64,000 nt of DNA, taken from the NCBI RefSeq assembly GCF_964656455.1, contig NC_135724.1:13229414-13293413 (forward strand), read 5' to 3'. The DNA comes from Halichoerus grypus. Taxonomy: Eukaryota; Chordata; Mammalia; Carnivora; Phocidae. Positions 43,531-55,629 of the stretch are shown here, one piece after another (the first letter of the stretch is position 1; every line of letters begins with the position of its first letter). The notes beneath the pieces were generated by a model that worked only from the letters and a program-made list of their open reading frames with translations, ran no database searches and was not told the origin of the DNA. The translations under genes and the position numbers were made by a program.

Positions 43531-45174
43531 CTTCGTAATAAGATGAGAAGAAATTTACATTTCTGTTCCGATAAAACTTTACCAGCTCTTCTCATCAGTG
43601 ACCTCTCTGCTCTCCTGAAAGGGAGGGGTTCTGAAGTCTTGGTTTAGGAGAGCTAACAAAAAGTACAGAGGCCTGGGCTCACAGAAGAGCCCCCACAACT
43701 GTATTTTTACCAAGCTCCTGGGTGATTCTGATACAGCCCATGCCGAGAGCCTTTCTATAAGGGAAAGCCAAGTCCTCACCCTCTCTGCAGGGGAGGCCCT
43801 GGACATGCTCTGTACCTGAGCCTCACCATCTCCCACCGCTTGCTTCCCACCTCCTAGTTTCCTGAACCTTCCAGTGATGTCCGTGAACTTCTGCCGCACC
43901 CCGACATGCGAGGCACGTTGGGGCCAGCAGCCACACGGCAGGGTAATTCCACCTTTCATTTACAAGTCAGACTGAGATGAACTCTAAAACTGGCATCCTC
44001 CAAATTAGTAAACTCTAGCCAAACTTCTGACTAGGGAGGCAAAAATGAGTGTGTCGCTTTCTTTTTGTACTTGATTGCCCTGAAAGTGTCTCATTTGGAG
44101 CCTTCGATCGTCAGCCATGAAAGTGCAAAATGAAACAAAGCACCTCTCAGCGTTAGTATTTATTTTTAAAGGCACGAGAAGCCCCGTGGACCACAGTGAA
44201 TCAAAGGGTCTGCGAACTGACAAGTTTCCGTGGGCATTGTGAGGATGTTGATCTGCGGGAGCCCACCAGGACCCTCGGTGGCTTTACTGCTTATTGTTTT
44301 TGATGTAACTGTAATAGGAAAGGGGATGTGTCTGCCCATGGGAGCAGTTACAGTAGGGGCCCCACCCAGGGAAGGGGGTCCGCTGAGTATTAGTGGGAGA
44401 TCAGCGTGCTTCGCGCTGCAGCGTCAATCCCCGTGGCTTCTCGGAGGCAGAGATCTCACCAAGTGAGCCTAGCCACTTAGCCGGCAGGTAGCAGCATCCA
44501 CAGGGCCCTGGTCGGCCTGGGAAAGTGGAAAACACCACGGAGACTGAGCCCGGACGGGGTGGGCAGACAGCAGCCTCCCCCTCCTCTCTCCAGGGCGGCG
44601 AATGCCGCGGAGGAGCCCCGTAGCACAAGGGAGAGGGCGCGTGCTCTAGCTTCCATTTCACAAAGGGAAAGAGGGGATTCCTGCTGCAGTTTTTGCTTGA
44701 GGACCAGAACTCCTAGCAACACCAAGGGTTTCTGCTTTAGGGAGGGATTTCAGTCTCTGCCTTCCCTGCTCACCACAATTTGGCGAGCAACTTTATGCGT
44801 GACATTTATCTTCATGCTACTGAAACTCATTTTCCATAACCTGTCAGGGGCTAGTAGAATATCTGCTAGGACTCTTTAGGGAATTTGGAAGGGAGGAGAA
44901 AGGAGAAAAAGGGAAATGAAGGCAGGAAAGTTGCAGAAGAGGAAGCCTTCTTTTAATCGTGTCAAAACTTGTGCTTGCTTGATAGGCAGCATAGACTGCC
45001 CGCCGTATGCTTCTTTAACCGGGGACCCTGGAGTTCTTTCGTGAATGATGGGGGACATTAAACATTCATCAAAATACCTTTCTGTTATGTGGCAAAATAT
45101 AGTGTGTTCATCAAGTGGGAAAACAGAAGGGTAAGTGAATGAACAGTCGAGAATAATGGCACTCACAACAGAAA
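43531..45174. other. Unassigned stretch with a GC-rich patch
   Basis: No repeat recognised. 44540-44650 holds about nine CpG in roughly 110 bp (GGGCGGCGAATGCCGCGG and flanks). Frames there have no known domain. Confidence 0.45.
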
Positions 45175-45340
45175 GGGAATTTCATATCTGTTGAGCACCT
45201 ACCATGTGCCAGGTTCCATTCAAAAGCACCACGTATGTCAGCTCGTGTCATCTTCATAAGAACCCTAACCTGCAAGGTAGGCACTGTTCTCTCCTCTTAG
45301 AAAGGAGGACGAGCAAACGATGACAATCTCATGACTTGAA
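45175..45340 (-). mobile_element. MIR
   Basis: 'CTGTTGAGCACCTACCATGT', 'GCCAGGTTCCATTCAAAAGC', 'CTTCATAAGAACCCTAACCT' and 'GCAAGGTAGGCACTGTTCTC' are reverse MIR. Confidence 0.8.
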
Positions 45341-46747
45341 TCAGAAGATTTCTTCGATGTCAGTGTCCATCTGAAGAGCAATGGGAATATTCAGGCCTGG
45401 AAATCCCAGGACCTTGGCTGAGATGCGCTCCCTCCCTCAGGTGGAGCTGGGGGCCCTCCGTCCCACACCCCAATGGGTAGCTCTCTGGGAACCAAACCCA
45501 TCAGATGAGAACCTTTTGGTGTCGCCCATCTTTCCTTGTTTTACAAATGGAGCCAGGAGAGAAGATGTGGAGGGGCCCCCATATATATAGCTGGTTCGGG
45601 CACTTCTAAAGATTTGGAACCAGATGAGAGATTCAGGGGCTCTGGGGGGATCCAGAGCTGTCTTCTTGAAGGCGGGGTGTCTTGTGTAGTCTGAGAATCT
45701 GGCAAGGGTGCCAAGCCAGGGAGCTTTCTGGCAGCCTCTCTCAGACTCTCTAGTCTTTTCTGCCCATGCCTTGAGAGCTCATATTCTTTTTGTTTCCCCC
45801 ACCAACGCCAGCAACTTTGCTGAGCACCTCCCTGGCCCTCAGGAAATGTTAAGCCGTGGATGGACCATTCATGCTCACTCTCCACTGCAGAATCTTTGTG
45901 TGTCGAGGGCAGAAAAGTAGGTAAAAACAGCCACTTGCTCGGCACCCACGCTGTCCTTGGGAAACCCGCTCCCGGATTCCCAAGCAGGCTCAAGAGTGAA
46001 AGCAGACAACAAGCCAGAATATCCCTGCCACTTTATTTTACTATTATTTTTAAGTTGCGGACTTGTACTTTTCCATTAATTTTAACTGAGTCAAGGCCCA
46101 TGACTTTTGTGATCCCCAAATCCTCCGTAAATTCACTGCAACTGGCTTTTCCCACCCCCCACCCGCACCCCTCTCCCTTCCCTGCCTGGGAACCTGCCCT
46201 TTAAATTTGACATGGCTAGGATTTTAATCTCTCCTCAAAGGCACAGTGACAATTTCACAACAAAGCAGAGAGGTTGGGTGGTGGGTGTGGGAGGGGGGTT
46301 GTTTTCTGCTCCCATTAAGAGAGCAACTGTTCTGTCTTTGTCTCGTGGGGCCAGCTCTTGGCACCAGACCGGGGAGACCTCAAGCTTGGTGTTGCAACAT
46401 CCATCAGACCCAAGTGTGTCTGGGCTCCTTGAAGGTGAACTGCAGCTGTTTGGATAAAATTCTAAAATCTTGTTTGTGAGATTCTCAGGCCTTGTTTTAC
46501 AATCGTTCTTCTTGGCAGAGAAACCAGGAAGTTTTACTTTCCCAGGATCCCAGGCAGGTAATTGTTTTCCCAAACTGCATTTTAATCTCTGATAGAAATG
46601 GACATTTTTCATTCTGAGAACCTTCGCCCACATCTATAAACTGTTTGTATTCACCCTGCACGTTGGGAGAAGCCAGACAACCCTGAGACTTGATTACAGA
46701 CTGTCCCTCCCTGCCCCTAGACGCATTTCCATCTCTGGTTATAATTT
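45341..46747. other. Unassigned stretch
   Basis: No repeat recognised. Frames of 132-150 codons on the minus strand (45541-45993, 46235-46633) show no domain. A C-rich tract at 46151-46177 is listed separately. Confidence 0.45.
46151..46177 (-). repeat. C-rich tract, potential minus-strand G-quadruplex
   Basis: CCC, CCCCCC, CCC, CCC and CCC runs with short loops give four or more GGG runs on the minus strand. Confidence 0.75.
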
Positions 46748-46966
46748 AGGGCCATTTACATTTCTTTATTAAAGATTTATTTATTTATTTGAGAGAAAGA
46801 GCACAAGCAGGAGGGGCAGAGGGAGAGGGAGAGAGAATCTCAAGCAGACTCCCCGCTGAGCGCAGAGCCCGACACAGGGCTCGATCCCCGGACCCTGAGA
46901 TCAGGACCTGAGTCAGACGCTTAACCGACTGCGCCACCCAGGCGCCCCAGGGCCATTTACATTTCT
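46748..46966 (-). mobile_element. SINEC element 13 with TSD
   Basis: The body is 46766-46948, reversed, with an intact GCCACCCAGGCGCCCC head. The duplication AGGGCCATTTACATTTCT (46748-46765 and 46949-46966) is perfect over 18 bp. Confidence 0.97.
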
Positions 46967-47081
46967 AAACAGCAGTTATGAGCATTTAGTCTCTTAGAAT
47001 CTTGGAGTGCTTTCCTATTGAGTGGCTGGCCACGTCCAGCTGGCGGGTGATCTCCTAAGGATGAAGATCCGCAAACTCTGT

Positions 47082-47315
47082 TACTTGGTGCCATTTTTTT
47101 TTTTTTAAAGAGTTTATTTATTTATTTGACAGAGAGGGAGACACAGTGAGAGAGGGAACACAAGCAGGGGGAGTGGGAGAGGGAGAAGTAGGCTTCCCGC
47201 GGAGCAGGGAGCCCGATGCAGGGCTGGATCCCAGGACCCTGGGATCATGGCCTGAGCCAAAGGCAGACGCTTAACGACTGAGCTACCCAGGCACCCCATA
47301 CTTGGTGCCATTTTT
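47082..47315 (-). mobile_element. SINEC element 14 with TSD
   Basis: The body is 47099-47298, reversed. The duplication TACTTGGTGCCATTTTT (47082-47098 and 47299-47315) is perfect. The middle shows the arctoid 'ATCCCAGGACCCTGGGATCA' form. Confidence 0.97.
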
Positions 47316-48432
47316 AAGCAAAGTAGCCTATGCTGTAACTAGCTGGTAGTTTATGCCACAGCCAGGTGATTTCGTGGCCCCCAGTCTCCCACTGATTTAT
47401 CCCAAGGCCCCTGGCTTAGAGGACATAGCCCAGAACTAGAACCCCAGAGGCCCCGGTTCTATTCCCACCCCTCCAGTTCATGGGACTGTCAGCTCAGAGA
47501 AGTGGCTCATAACCAGATAGCGCCGTTGAGCGGTGTGCGTATCCCTGTGAAACAGGCTTGGTGGTGCTGTTCTTTGGAGAAGGACGGGTGGGTTAATTTT
47601 CTACCTTGTCTCTTCCTGGAGGTAGGGAGAGCATGTGACGGGGGCGCACAGCAGCCCTTCCCTGGTGAGTTGTCAGTCTGCACACAGGGCAGCTTGGAAG
47701 CCCGATCCTCAGACCCGCCCCGCGCCCTGCTTCTCCAGCCCTCTGCGAGCCACCACCACGTCTCACCCCAGAGTCCAGGGCTCTGTTTCATGAGGGTCAT
47801 TAAAAATGTAAAAACCAAAACACTTGAAGGGAAAAGCCGAACATGCCATAATGTCTTTGTTACTCATGCACAAACAGCCACCTGTCAAGCCTGGTGCTAG
47901 GTTCTCTGACACTGAAGAGGTCGACACCCAGTTTGAAATGTGAACAAAGATTCCAACCCAAGGCAGCCTTCAGTAAGCGCCTGGGGAGGTGGATGACAGA
48001 AGTTTGGTGAGGGGCGCCTGTCGGGCCACAGGGAACTTGTCCGTGGTCTCCTGGGTGGGTTGTTGAGGAAAGCGGGGAGGAAGAGGACAGAGCTTTCCAG
48101 GCTGAGTGGACAGCATGGTGGTGGAGGGCCCAGGGTGGGTGCTCAGAGGACTGCAAGGGGACCCTCTGGCACACTGCCACGGAGGGGGCCTCTGCCTGCA
48201 ATCACACGCCCCAGGCTAGGTGTTTGGGATTTTTTGGGGTCAAGTGTTTGTTGTGCTAGTCTTCATTTTGTGGAGAGGCAGCTGGTAGAGGTGAATTAGA
48301 TGGGACAAGCAAAGGTACGGCTGGGTAGTTAGCGCTTCACCTGCCCTTAGGAAAGGCATGTCTGGTACCTTCTATCTGAGGGGTCCCAGCAACCGACCGA
48401 AATCTGAGTATTCCTGTCCTTGGACATACCTA
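47316..48432. other. Unassigned stretch
   Basis: GC-moderate with no repeat recognised. Confidence 0.5.
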
Positions 48433-48505
48433 CCACTCACTCACTCACTTACTCACTAACTCATCATTCATTATTTCATGTATTCACTCACTCACTTATT
48501 CAATC
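48433..48505. repeat. (ACTC)n tetranucleotide repeat, degenerate
   Basis: CACTCACTCACTCACT, then a break, then TCACTCACTCACTTATTC. Confidence 0.88.
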
Positions 48506-48507
48506 AG

Positions 48508-49285
48508 CAAACATTTCCTGAGCAAGCTCTTCCTCACACTGGACCCTGTGAGGCAGACAAACTTCCTGTCATGAGTCAACAGCGGGAAGGTTCTAGAACC
48601 CTGGTCCCCAGGGGCCTGACCACCCATGTGGGCCCCCTAAGCCTCCCTCACATACTCAGTGGGTCTCTAGTGTCCGAAAGGTGTGAAGAAAGGATGAGAG
48701 ACAGACCACTTTTCTCAGGCTGGGTCTCATCATTATGGAAAATACTGATTAGTCTGTAAGCGATTTTATCACCAGGGTTCTCTCAACACTCGATTCCGTT
48801 CCCGCCACTGCTCCCCATCCTCATAAAGGAATATCCTGTCGGTGGACCATGCAGAATGCTGACAGGAGCAAACTGAATGGCTCGTCTGGGAAGGTACACA
48901 ACCAAACAACCATGTCCATAGTTAGGGCCGAGATCATTTTTTTAGCTTTACCTTTGCTTAAAAGTGCCATCCACAGCTGTCACCTCCCTTCCCATCATCC
49001 TAAGTCACGTCTCTGGTATGAGTGCTTCCCACGTCTCAGGCTTTGAGGATCCTGGCGAAGCTGATGCCATTGACCAGCCCCGGTCACTCTGCTCTCAGAG
49101 GCGCAAGCCTCACAGAAAGGTCGAGAGCAGGGGTCAGTTGTCCTGCAGGCTCTAAAGGTGTGTCTAAGCCGAGAGACTGCTGACTGGTCCCAGTAGCTTC
49201 GTTGTCCCCTGTGGCACGGGCTCCAGGCAAGCTAGGCTCCCCAAGAACATTTCTGGGCACCTGCAGAGTGGGAGGAGGGGAGAGC
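48508..49285. other. Unassigned stretch
   Basis: Nothing recognised. Confidence 0.5.
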
Positions 49286-49289
49286 AGGG

Positions 49290-49395
49290 GTCAGAGGATC
49301 TGCTTTGAATCTCATCTCTAGTGGTTTGGTAGCCAGCTGGTTCCGGCCACCTCTCAACTTCTCTGAGCTCAGCTTCCTCACCTTTGAATTTCTTC
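49290..49395 (+). mobile_element. MIR fragment
   Basis: 'GATCTGCTTTGAATCTCATC', 'ACCTCTCAACTTCTCTGAGC' and 'TCAGCTTCCTCACCTTTGAA' follow MIR. Confidence 0.65.
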
Positions 49396-51325
49396 TTAAA
49401 CCCATTGGCAAAACAGATTTAGCACCATTAGGGACCTCAAATAAACTAACCAGGGCTGGAATTCACCTGGGATGGCCCGACACAGCTGTGGTCGCTGTTG
49501 ACAGCCAGCTCAAGTCGGCTCTGATTGGCCTGGGTGCGCACCGTGCTGGCTATTAAATACTTTGAATATGACTCCTGGAAATAATTTGTGTGAAAGAGTT
49601 TGCAGACAGAATAGCACACTGTTAGCTTGCTTCACCATGGCGTTTGTGTAGCTGCCTTTTCCAAGTTGAATTTAGAATACATTCCCTATATACAGTCTTT
49701 TCATCAGCTGACAAATGAAGACTCTTCAAATTAGCTTATATCCTTCGAGGCTCAACAAAGGAGGATGAGTGCAACGTTGAAGCTTAAACATTCTTACCCA
49801 GTATTTTCCGTGAGTGCTGATGACTTGGCTTCCTGAAGTTCTAGGGAATGAAACGTGCTTGAGCCTTGGAAAGTGACCGAAGGACCGCTCATGTCAGCCT
49901 TTTGAATGAAGATTCTATTTGAGGAAGGTGACTTTGGACATAATATGGCAGACTTCTGTAGAATGTCAAGGTCTCCCTTAACTTTGATTTGTGGGTTCAG
50001 TGTGACCTCTTTGGTGAAATGGCAGACAATAAACATTTTTAAAAGGGGGTGTGCTCTGTGGTTCTTAATGGAATCCCACAAAATTAAATGTGTGTGTATA
50101 TAATCAATACTCGTATCTCTATCTCTTTGAGAACTAAATTAAAGCTATGTGCCTTCTCCCCAGAAAAATTCACAAACACGGGAAATTTAGCCTGATATTT
50201 TGAGGGAATAATGGATTCCCCAAAGCTGAAATTTCCTAATAAAGGATTTCTGTTATCCACGGGAGAAAACCCTGGGTCTAACGTCCCTTTCTTTGCTAAG
50301 ATTCTCACTGTGTTTTTCTCACTTAAAAAGAAACTGCAAATCAAATTTTATGATAGTCAGTATTCTACCATAAATATTTCTTTATAATCACCACTCCCTG
50401 AAATTTCTCTGCTCCTTTTGTCAAGACTGTACCCAATGATAAAAAGTCTGGTACAAAAAAGCAGTTTCATGTAATTATTATAGTTCATAGGAACAGGGTT
50501 TGATATATAATAACAGGAAAAAATATTACATGGACGTGTATTAACTTATTTAGAAGCTTAACTCCAATATGAGTAAATGTTTTTTCATTCCTCACTTGTA
50601 CAGGGTGGAGATAGACTTTTTTCTTTCAATTTGTTTTTTCACGTCTATTTAGAGCAACCAAAATAGGAAAACTACTACACAGGTCCTAACATTCACTTCC
50701 TCCACCCATTTTCTGTACTCTGTCCCAGGTCTGATGAATATAACTTTTTGAACATGTCATTTATTTTTATTTTTATTTTAGTCTAAATGTCCCCTCAGAA
50801 ACACCACAGGAAAATATTTTTAGCTTCACTAAGAAAACAAACATGTTTAAACAAATAACACCCAAAATGTTCAGGTGGAATTGGTGTTTTTGGCGTTCGT
50901 GGGTTTTCACGGTGAGGCCATAACATACAGAATTTTTCCTGGATCCTAGGTGTGCCACTTTCTTTCAGGAATAAAAACAAAGAGAAGAACTGATCACGAT
51001 GTTTATACCTGAACCAAACTTCTTGTTAGTGGAGGATTCCCTCCGACATGGGGCTGGGGTCTGTGCCTTTTAAAAACTCCCTGAACACCAAAGGTGGTAG
51101 AGAGGAAGCAAAATGTAATGTGCTTCCATAGAGCTCTGCAAGGGTAAGTGAAGGTCGTAAACAATAATTCAAAATAAAAGTAGGACCAGGTGCCCAAGGT
51201 ATGAATTGAGAACATCAAGCACTTACTATTCCCAGGCACCATTCCAGCTCTTTTCATCCCATTAAAACCCAGGTTCCTAGATGCTGCCTCTTCTGCTCAG
51301 TTTTGATTAGCTCTGTGATTTATTC
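49396..51325. other. Unassigned AT-rich, repeat-poor stretch
   Basis: Nearly 2 kb without a recognisable interspersed repeat and with no gene. Parts such as 49560-49760 could be conserved non-coding sequence, but this needs alignment. Confidence 0.4.
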
Positions 51326-51329
51326 ATTC

Positions 51330-51590
51330 TTGATAATAATACTAACAGCTAACACAGCATACTTACCATGTTCCGGGTACCTACTTTAAGCATGTTACAT
51401 GTAATAACTCATTTAATTCTCACAAGGACTGAATGAGGTAGGTCCTGTCCTTAGCTCCACTTCACAGATGAAGAAACTGAGGCACGGGGACACATTTAGC
51501 ACCTTGCCCAAGATCACGCCCTTGTTTGTGCCTGAGCCAGGATCAGCCCCGTGTTTGTGCTCTCAGCCACCATGTCAGGCTTCCTCTCAG
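51330..51590 (-). mobile_element. MIR, essentially full length
   Basis: Reverse MIR with all landmarks: 'GTTACATGTAATAACTCATT', 'TAATTCTCACAAGGACTGAA', 'TGAGGTAGGTCCTGTCC', 'ACAGATGAAGAAACTGAGGC', 'ACCTTGCCCAAGATCACGCC', 'GAGCCAGGATCAGCCCC'. Confidence 0.93.
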
Positions 51591-51594
51591 GTGA

Positions 51595-52850
51595 TTATAA
51601 TCATAATATGGCAATTGATTATATGAGTTTACATTGAAAAATATGAAAGAATATAAAACAGATCATCTCTGTTCTCCCCAAAGATAACATTTAAAAGAGG
51701 ATTGAAATTACCTCGATGATGTCCACTGGTGTCTATCCCGAAAAGAAAATGCAGCTCTTGTCTGCATTTAATTTGGAAAACAAGGGCTGGTTGCTTCTGA
51801 CAGATCCAGAGAAACCCGCCAAGGAATCAGTTAGGGAATGAATGTCACTAGATTGTATTGGGTGCCTGCCTATGTCTGTAGACCCGGGCAGCCCTTGCCA
51901 GACTTTAAGAATCCAAGAAGGCAAACCAGAACCTCAGAATCAGGCTTCTTGATTCACTGCCCGTGGGCCAATAAGCAGCTCTAGTCAAAGACAGTTAAGG
52001 CCCCAAAATAAAGACTCATGACCACTGAGCCTGCTCAGTGTGTATGACATGGTGTTTACATTCACCTGTTTCGTCTGGGTTCTAGTAGAGAAAGCGCAGT
52101 GACCATTGGTCGGCAATGTTTCTAGATACCATCCTCAGATTACCTTTCCCCTTCCCACGGATATGCAGAGCACCTAAAAAGCATGGACATTCCACGAGGA
52201 CTTTTTACTCAGCAGGACATGAGGGAACCTTTGGAAATTTATGCTACAGAGGCCAAATTTACCAGTGAGCGGAGCTGTTTACATTTCCCTCCAACTGGAA
52301 ACAGATCAGAAGCTTTAGGGCATTAGGAAATTCAAGCTACATAACAAAATTCTGAGTTCAAGCATTTCAGGGATTTTTGGCTCTTGATGTCCGTTATGGA
52401 TGATTATAACCCTGGTGTGATTCTCAGTGCAGAGTTGACGGTCTCTCTTAAAATGGCAGCCAGCTGCAACAATGACCTCTCAGACCATGGAAATGTACCC
52501 TCCAGGGTCGCCATTCCTCACCTCACCTTTTGGCCTGGGCAGCCAAGTCCGGTGCTGAAAGGGTAGCAGCTGCTCGGGGTCCAAAGAGACTTACAGGTTC
52601 TTGGCAACAAGGGAAACAAGGATGTCCAGGAGCCCTTGAAAAGTCCTCTGGTCAGCCCTGCTGCCTTTAGGCAAGACCACCTAACCATCCCAGCCAGAGG
52701 AGAACAATCCTGGTTTAAGTCCTGCAGAGAAGGAACTGCAAACTCCCTTTGTCAACGTTCACGTTGGCAAAATGATCTTTGGTAGCCAGGCTGTCCTAGC
52801 AGCAAGAAAAGGAACCTGTCTAGAAAGTTGTATGGTCTGAAATGTTCCAC
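51595..52850. other. Unassigned stretch
   Basis: Nothing recognised. Confidence 0.5.
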
Positions 52851-52975
52851 CGATGGATGATAGAGAGATAGATACAGAGGGAGGTACAATAGATCTAGAC
52901 AAATAGATGGTGGGTGAAGAAAGGGAGTGAGGGAGACGGAGAGAAAGAGGGAAACAGAGACAGACAGAGAAAAGG
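52851..52975. repeat. GATA/GA-rich simple sequence
   Basis: Degenerate GATAGATA, GAGGGAG and GACAGACAGAGA units. Confidence 0.8.
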
Positions 52976-53006
52976 TAACTGTGAAAGATAGTTAAACCCC
53001 AAGCAG

Positions 53007-53070
53007 TATTAATTATTAATTTATTAATTATTAATTATAGATTATAGAAATATTAATTACAGAATTATAT
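53007..53070. repeat. TTAATTA-rich simple sequence
   Basis: Repeated AATTATTAATT units over about 60 bp. Confidence 0.85.
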
Positions 53071-53079
53071 GCCAGAGGA

Positions 53080-53280
53080 GCCCCTTTGAAGCAGATGCCA
53101 CGCTCGTTCATGCTCCTGGAGCATCTTCCACATACCTCTACCGCAGCACCTTATTGTGTTTCAGCATGAGAATCTGTTAGCTGTAGGTCTCCCTGGCTGG
53201 AATACGGGCTACGTTAGGCAAGGATCGTACCTTATTCTCGTGTGTCATCTCGGCATCTAGCTCAGGACCTCGCTCCATGG
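53080..53280 (+). mobile_element. Probable L2 3' fragment
   Basis: 'CTGGAATACGGGCTACGTTA', 'GGCAAGGATCGTACCTTATT' and 'GGCATCTAGCTCAGGACCTC' parallel the L2 3' text (gaatgtaagctccatgagg... and so on). Confidence 0.5.
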
Positions 53281-53312
53281 AAGGGAGGGAGGAAGGAAGG
53301 GAGGGAGGGAAA
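53278..53312. repeat. (GGGA/GGAA)n repeat
   Basis: A pure purine run directly after the L2 fragment. Confidence 0.9.
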
Positions 53313-53319
53313 GAGGTAA

Positions 53320-53600
53320 GTAGGTCAACCAATATAAATTCAGATCCTTTAAGGAATGCATCATTCCTAATGCTTCAATCCTTAACGTTTTCCCACCCAG
53401 ACTTAACCTATCTGATGTCCCATTTCCCCTCTGTAAACTGTTGCACTCAAAGTCAATACTGTTATATAATCTGCCCAGGATTAGAAGGATTTGTTAATAC
53501 TTATCTCTGTTTGACACCTTTCTAAGAACACCAACACATTATAATGCTACTTGGCTCTGAAATTATTTCCCTCCAAATATATTTCATTTGAATTCGTTGT
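53320..53600. other. Unassigned stretch
   Basis: Nothing recognised. Confidence 0.5.
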
Positions 53601-53601
53601 T

Positions 53602-53625
53602 TATATATATATATATATATATATA
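53602..53625. repeat. (TA)n microsatellite
   Basis: A pure run of about 24 nt. Confidence 0.95.
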
Positions 53626-54150
53626 CATTTCCCACGATCTGGGTACTATTGCATAGTCTTGGCCAGTGTGAGCTGGTGTGACACTGCAGGGTATCTTCCA
53701 GGTCAGGGACTATTAGTGTACCTTATGCAAATGTTCCCAGCCAGTGCGTCCTCTATGTATGTTCCATCCCCGAGTCTGTTCTGTCTCATCTGGCTCTCTT
53801 TCTACTGTTGACACACAATGGCTGACAAGAGGTGTGGGAGTGAAAGCACCAGCTCCCAACGCCATCAGGGGAGGTTAAGGGAAACGGGCAAAAGCCAGCT
53901 GGCAAGTCAGCTTGCCGGGAAGTCCTGGGACCTGGAAAAAGGTGTCACCAACATCCTAGCCTGGAAGGGTCACTGTGAAGGGAATGGGAAGGAATGGGAG
54001 CTGGATTGTAGGGCAATGGGAAGTGACAGAGCATAATGCTAGGGACATCACTCCCCAGGGACCTTCAATGTCCAAGATTGCGTTCCTGAGCCAGGCAAGA
54101 TATGCATGCGTTAGCCCTGCCCCTCCAGAGTTCCTGGCAGCTACTCTGTC
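53626..54150. other. Unassigned stretch
   Basis: Nothing recognised. A plus-strand frame starting at 53975 runs on into the L2-like sequence to its right. Confidence 0.45.
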
Positions 54151-54480
54151 TGGAGTGACCCCCATCCCTTCCCAGATCCAAATCCTCTCATCTTTCAAGG
54201 CCCCATCCAAGGTTGGCCAAGTTTCTCCGCCTGTAGAGAATATTCTTCTCCTTCCCTTGGAGCTGTCTCTCTCCTCCTCAGCACCTTCTGGTGTCCCTCT
54301 TCTCCTGTTAGCTTTCTCTGCCTGGGGCCACTGTATGGGGCTGTGTATAAAGCCCTACGTGCCCACCACACCGCAGATCCTTTCTGCAGAGGGTGACGAG
54401 CTCCTCCCACCAAGCACCAGGCATTTTGTCTTGTGGGCCTCCAAGCGCATCCATAACCCATGTTGGATTAAGGTACCTGG
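54150..54480 (+). mobile_element. Probable L2 fragment
   Basis: 'CTCATCTTTCAAGGCCCCAT', 'CAAGTTTCTCCGCCTG' and 'CTTGGAGCTGTCTCTCTCCT' recall the L2 3' portion. The 180-codon frame over it is incidental. Confidence 0.45.
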
Positions 54481-54589
54481 TTTAACAACAATGACAGACT
54501 TGCTCACAGGTAGCTAGGACAGCCGGGAAGGCGATCTGAAACAAGGACTCTGCCCATTTGGGGCATTGCTTTTCAGTGATAACTGTCTG

Positions 54590-54790
54590 GACCAATTAGA
54601 CCCTTCCTGAGAGTCATTCCTGTTTTTAACATTGTCATATGGTTTATTTGTGCTTTCCCTTGGGCTGAGGTCTTTTTGATTCCTTCACTCGATCATAAAG
54701 TCCTGGAGGACAGTCTTACCGAATCGTTCTTTACTTGCCCTCTGTACCTGGGCTCTTGGCACTCAGGAAATTGTTGAGCAGGTGAATATG
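54590..54790 (+). mobile_element. L2 3' end
   Basis: 'ATGGTTTATTTGTGCTTTCC', 'ATCATAAAGTCCTGGAGGAC', 'AGTCTTACCG', 'GGCACTCAGGAAATTGTTGA' fit the L2 3' end. Confidence 0.6.
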
Positions 54791-54799
54791 GTGCAGTTG

Positions 54800-55320
54800 G
54801 TCTGATGGCCTCACCCAAGGAGTAGACTCCTCTCGTGGCTTCTCGTCAGGTTCTGCAGCCAACTGTGCAAGAGAGATGGGGATCAGAAAGGCCTCTCGGC
54901 ATTACTGAGCAGGGTGAATTGGGCCACCGAGCAGGGGAGTGGAGGCAGCTGCAGCCGGCCAACGATGTGCTTGGAGGGATAAACACAGAGATGCCTATGG
55001 GCTCCCCAGGCCAGAGAGGTCTGAGGCTTGGGGTCTGGGAGATGGGGACAAAACAGTCCTAAAACAATGAAGAGCCAGAGACATGAAAAGTGATAGCAGT
55101 AAGACTGTGGAGAGGGACAGACACACAGACAGAGATACCAAATGATGTTCATCCAACCCGGAACGCATCTGCTGTGCTAGTCAGGGCAGACTCCTGCTTC
55201 CTTCCCCAGGTGGTGAGATCCTCAGGAGCTGGGGTTGCATTTTGTTCACCTTGCTGTGCCCGGGGCCCCACAGGACCCGCGTGGCGCTCCCAGTCATGGT
55301 TTTTAATCTGAGCTGAATTG
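54800..55320. other. Unassigned stretch
   Basis: Nothing recognised. Confidence 0.5.
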
Positions 55321-55562
55321 ATAAGAGGATTTCACAGCCTGTCTTGACAATATATCCAGAGCGCTACCAAGGTTTCGATCGCCTTGAATGTTATAAAGTT
55401 CTCTCCCTTAAATCTAACTGTGCTTTCTTGACACAACTTCAGTCCATTTCCTCTCCCATGGCTGAAAATGCATGGGATGGTTTTTCAGCCATTCAAGAAG
55501 AAGGAATGCTGTGTATCAAGCCTGGATTCAATAAAGCCAGATTTAAAAAAAAAAAAAAAAAA
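55320..55562 (+). pseudogene. Possible 3' end of an unidentified retrocopy
   Basis: AATAAA (55530-55535) is followed nine bases later by an 18-nt poly(A) (55545-55562), the arrangement left by a reverse-transcribed mRNA. The sequence before it matches no gene I recognise, and I see no target-site duplication, so chance is a real alternative. A 16-bp inverted repeat spans the tract. Confidence 0.25.
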
Positions 55563-55627
55563 CAGCTCTTAGCATCTTCTACTACAGACACTGGTCTGGG
55601 CAGGGCTTTTTGCTTTATTGAATCCAG
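55522..55627. repeat. 16-bp perfect inverted repeat flanking poly(A)
   Basis: CTGGATTCAATAAAGC (55522-55537) and its exact reverse complement GCTTTATTGAATCCAG (55612-55627) are 74 bp apart, with the A18 tract in the loop. Confidence 0.95.
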
Positions 55628-55629
55628 CT

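Noticed and set aside
53975..54517. A 180-codon open frame on the plus strand
   Set aside because: Much of it lies over L2-like sequence, the product resembles no known protein, and codon content is unstructured.
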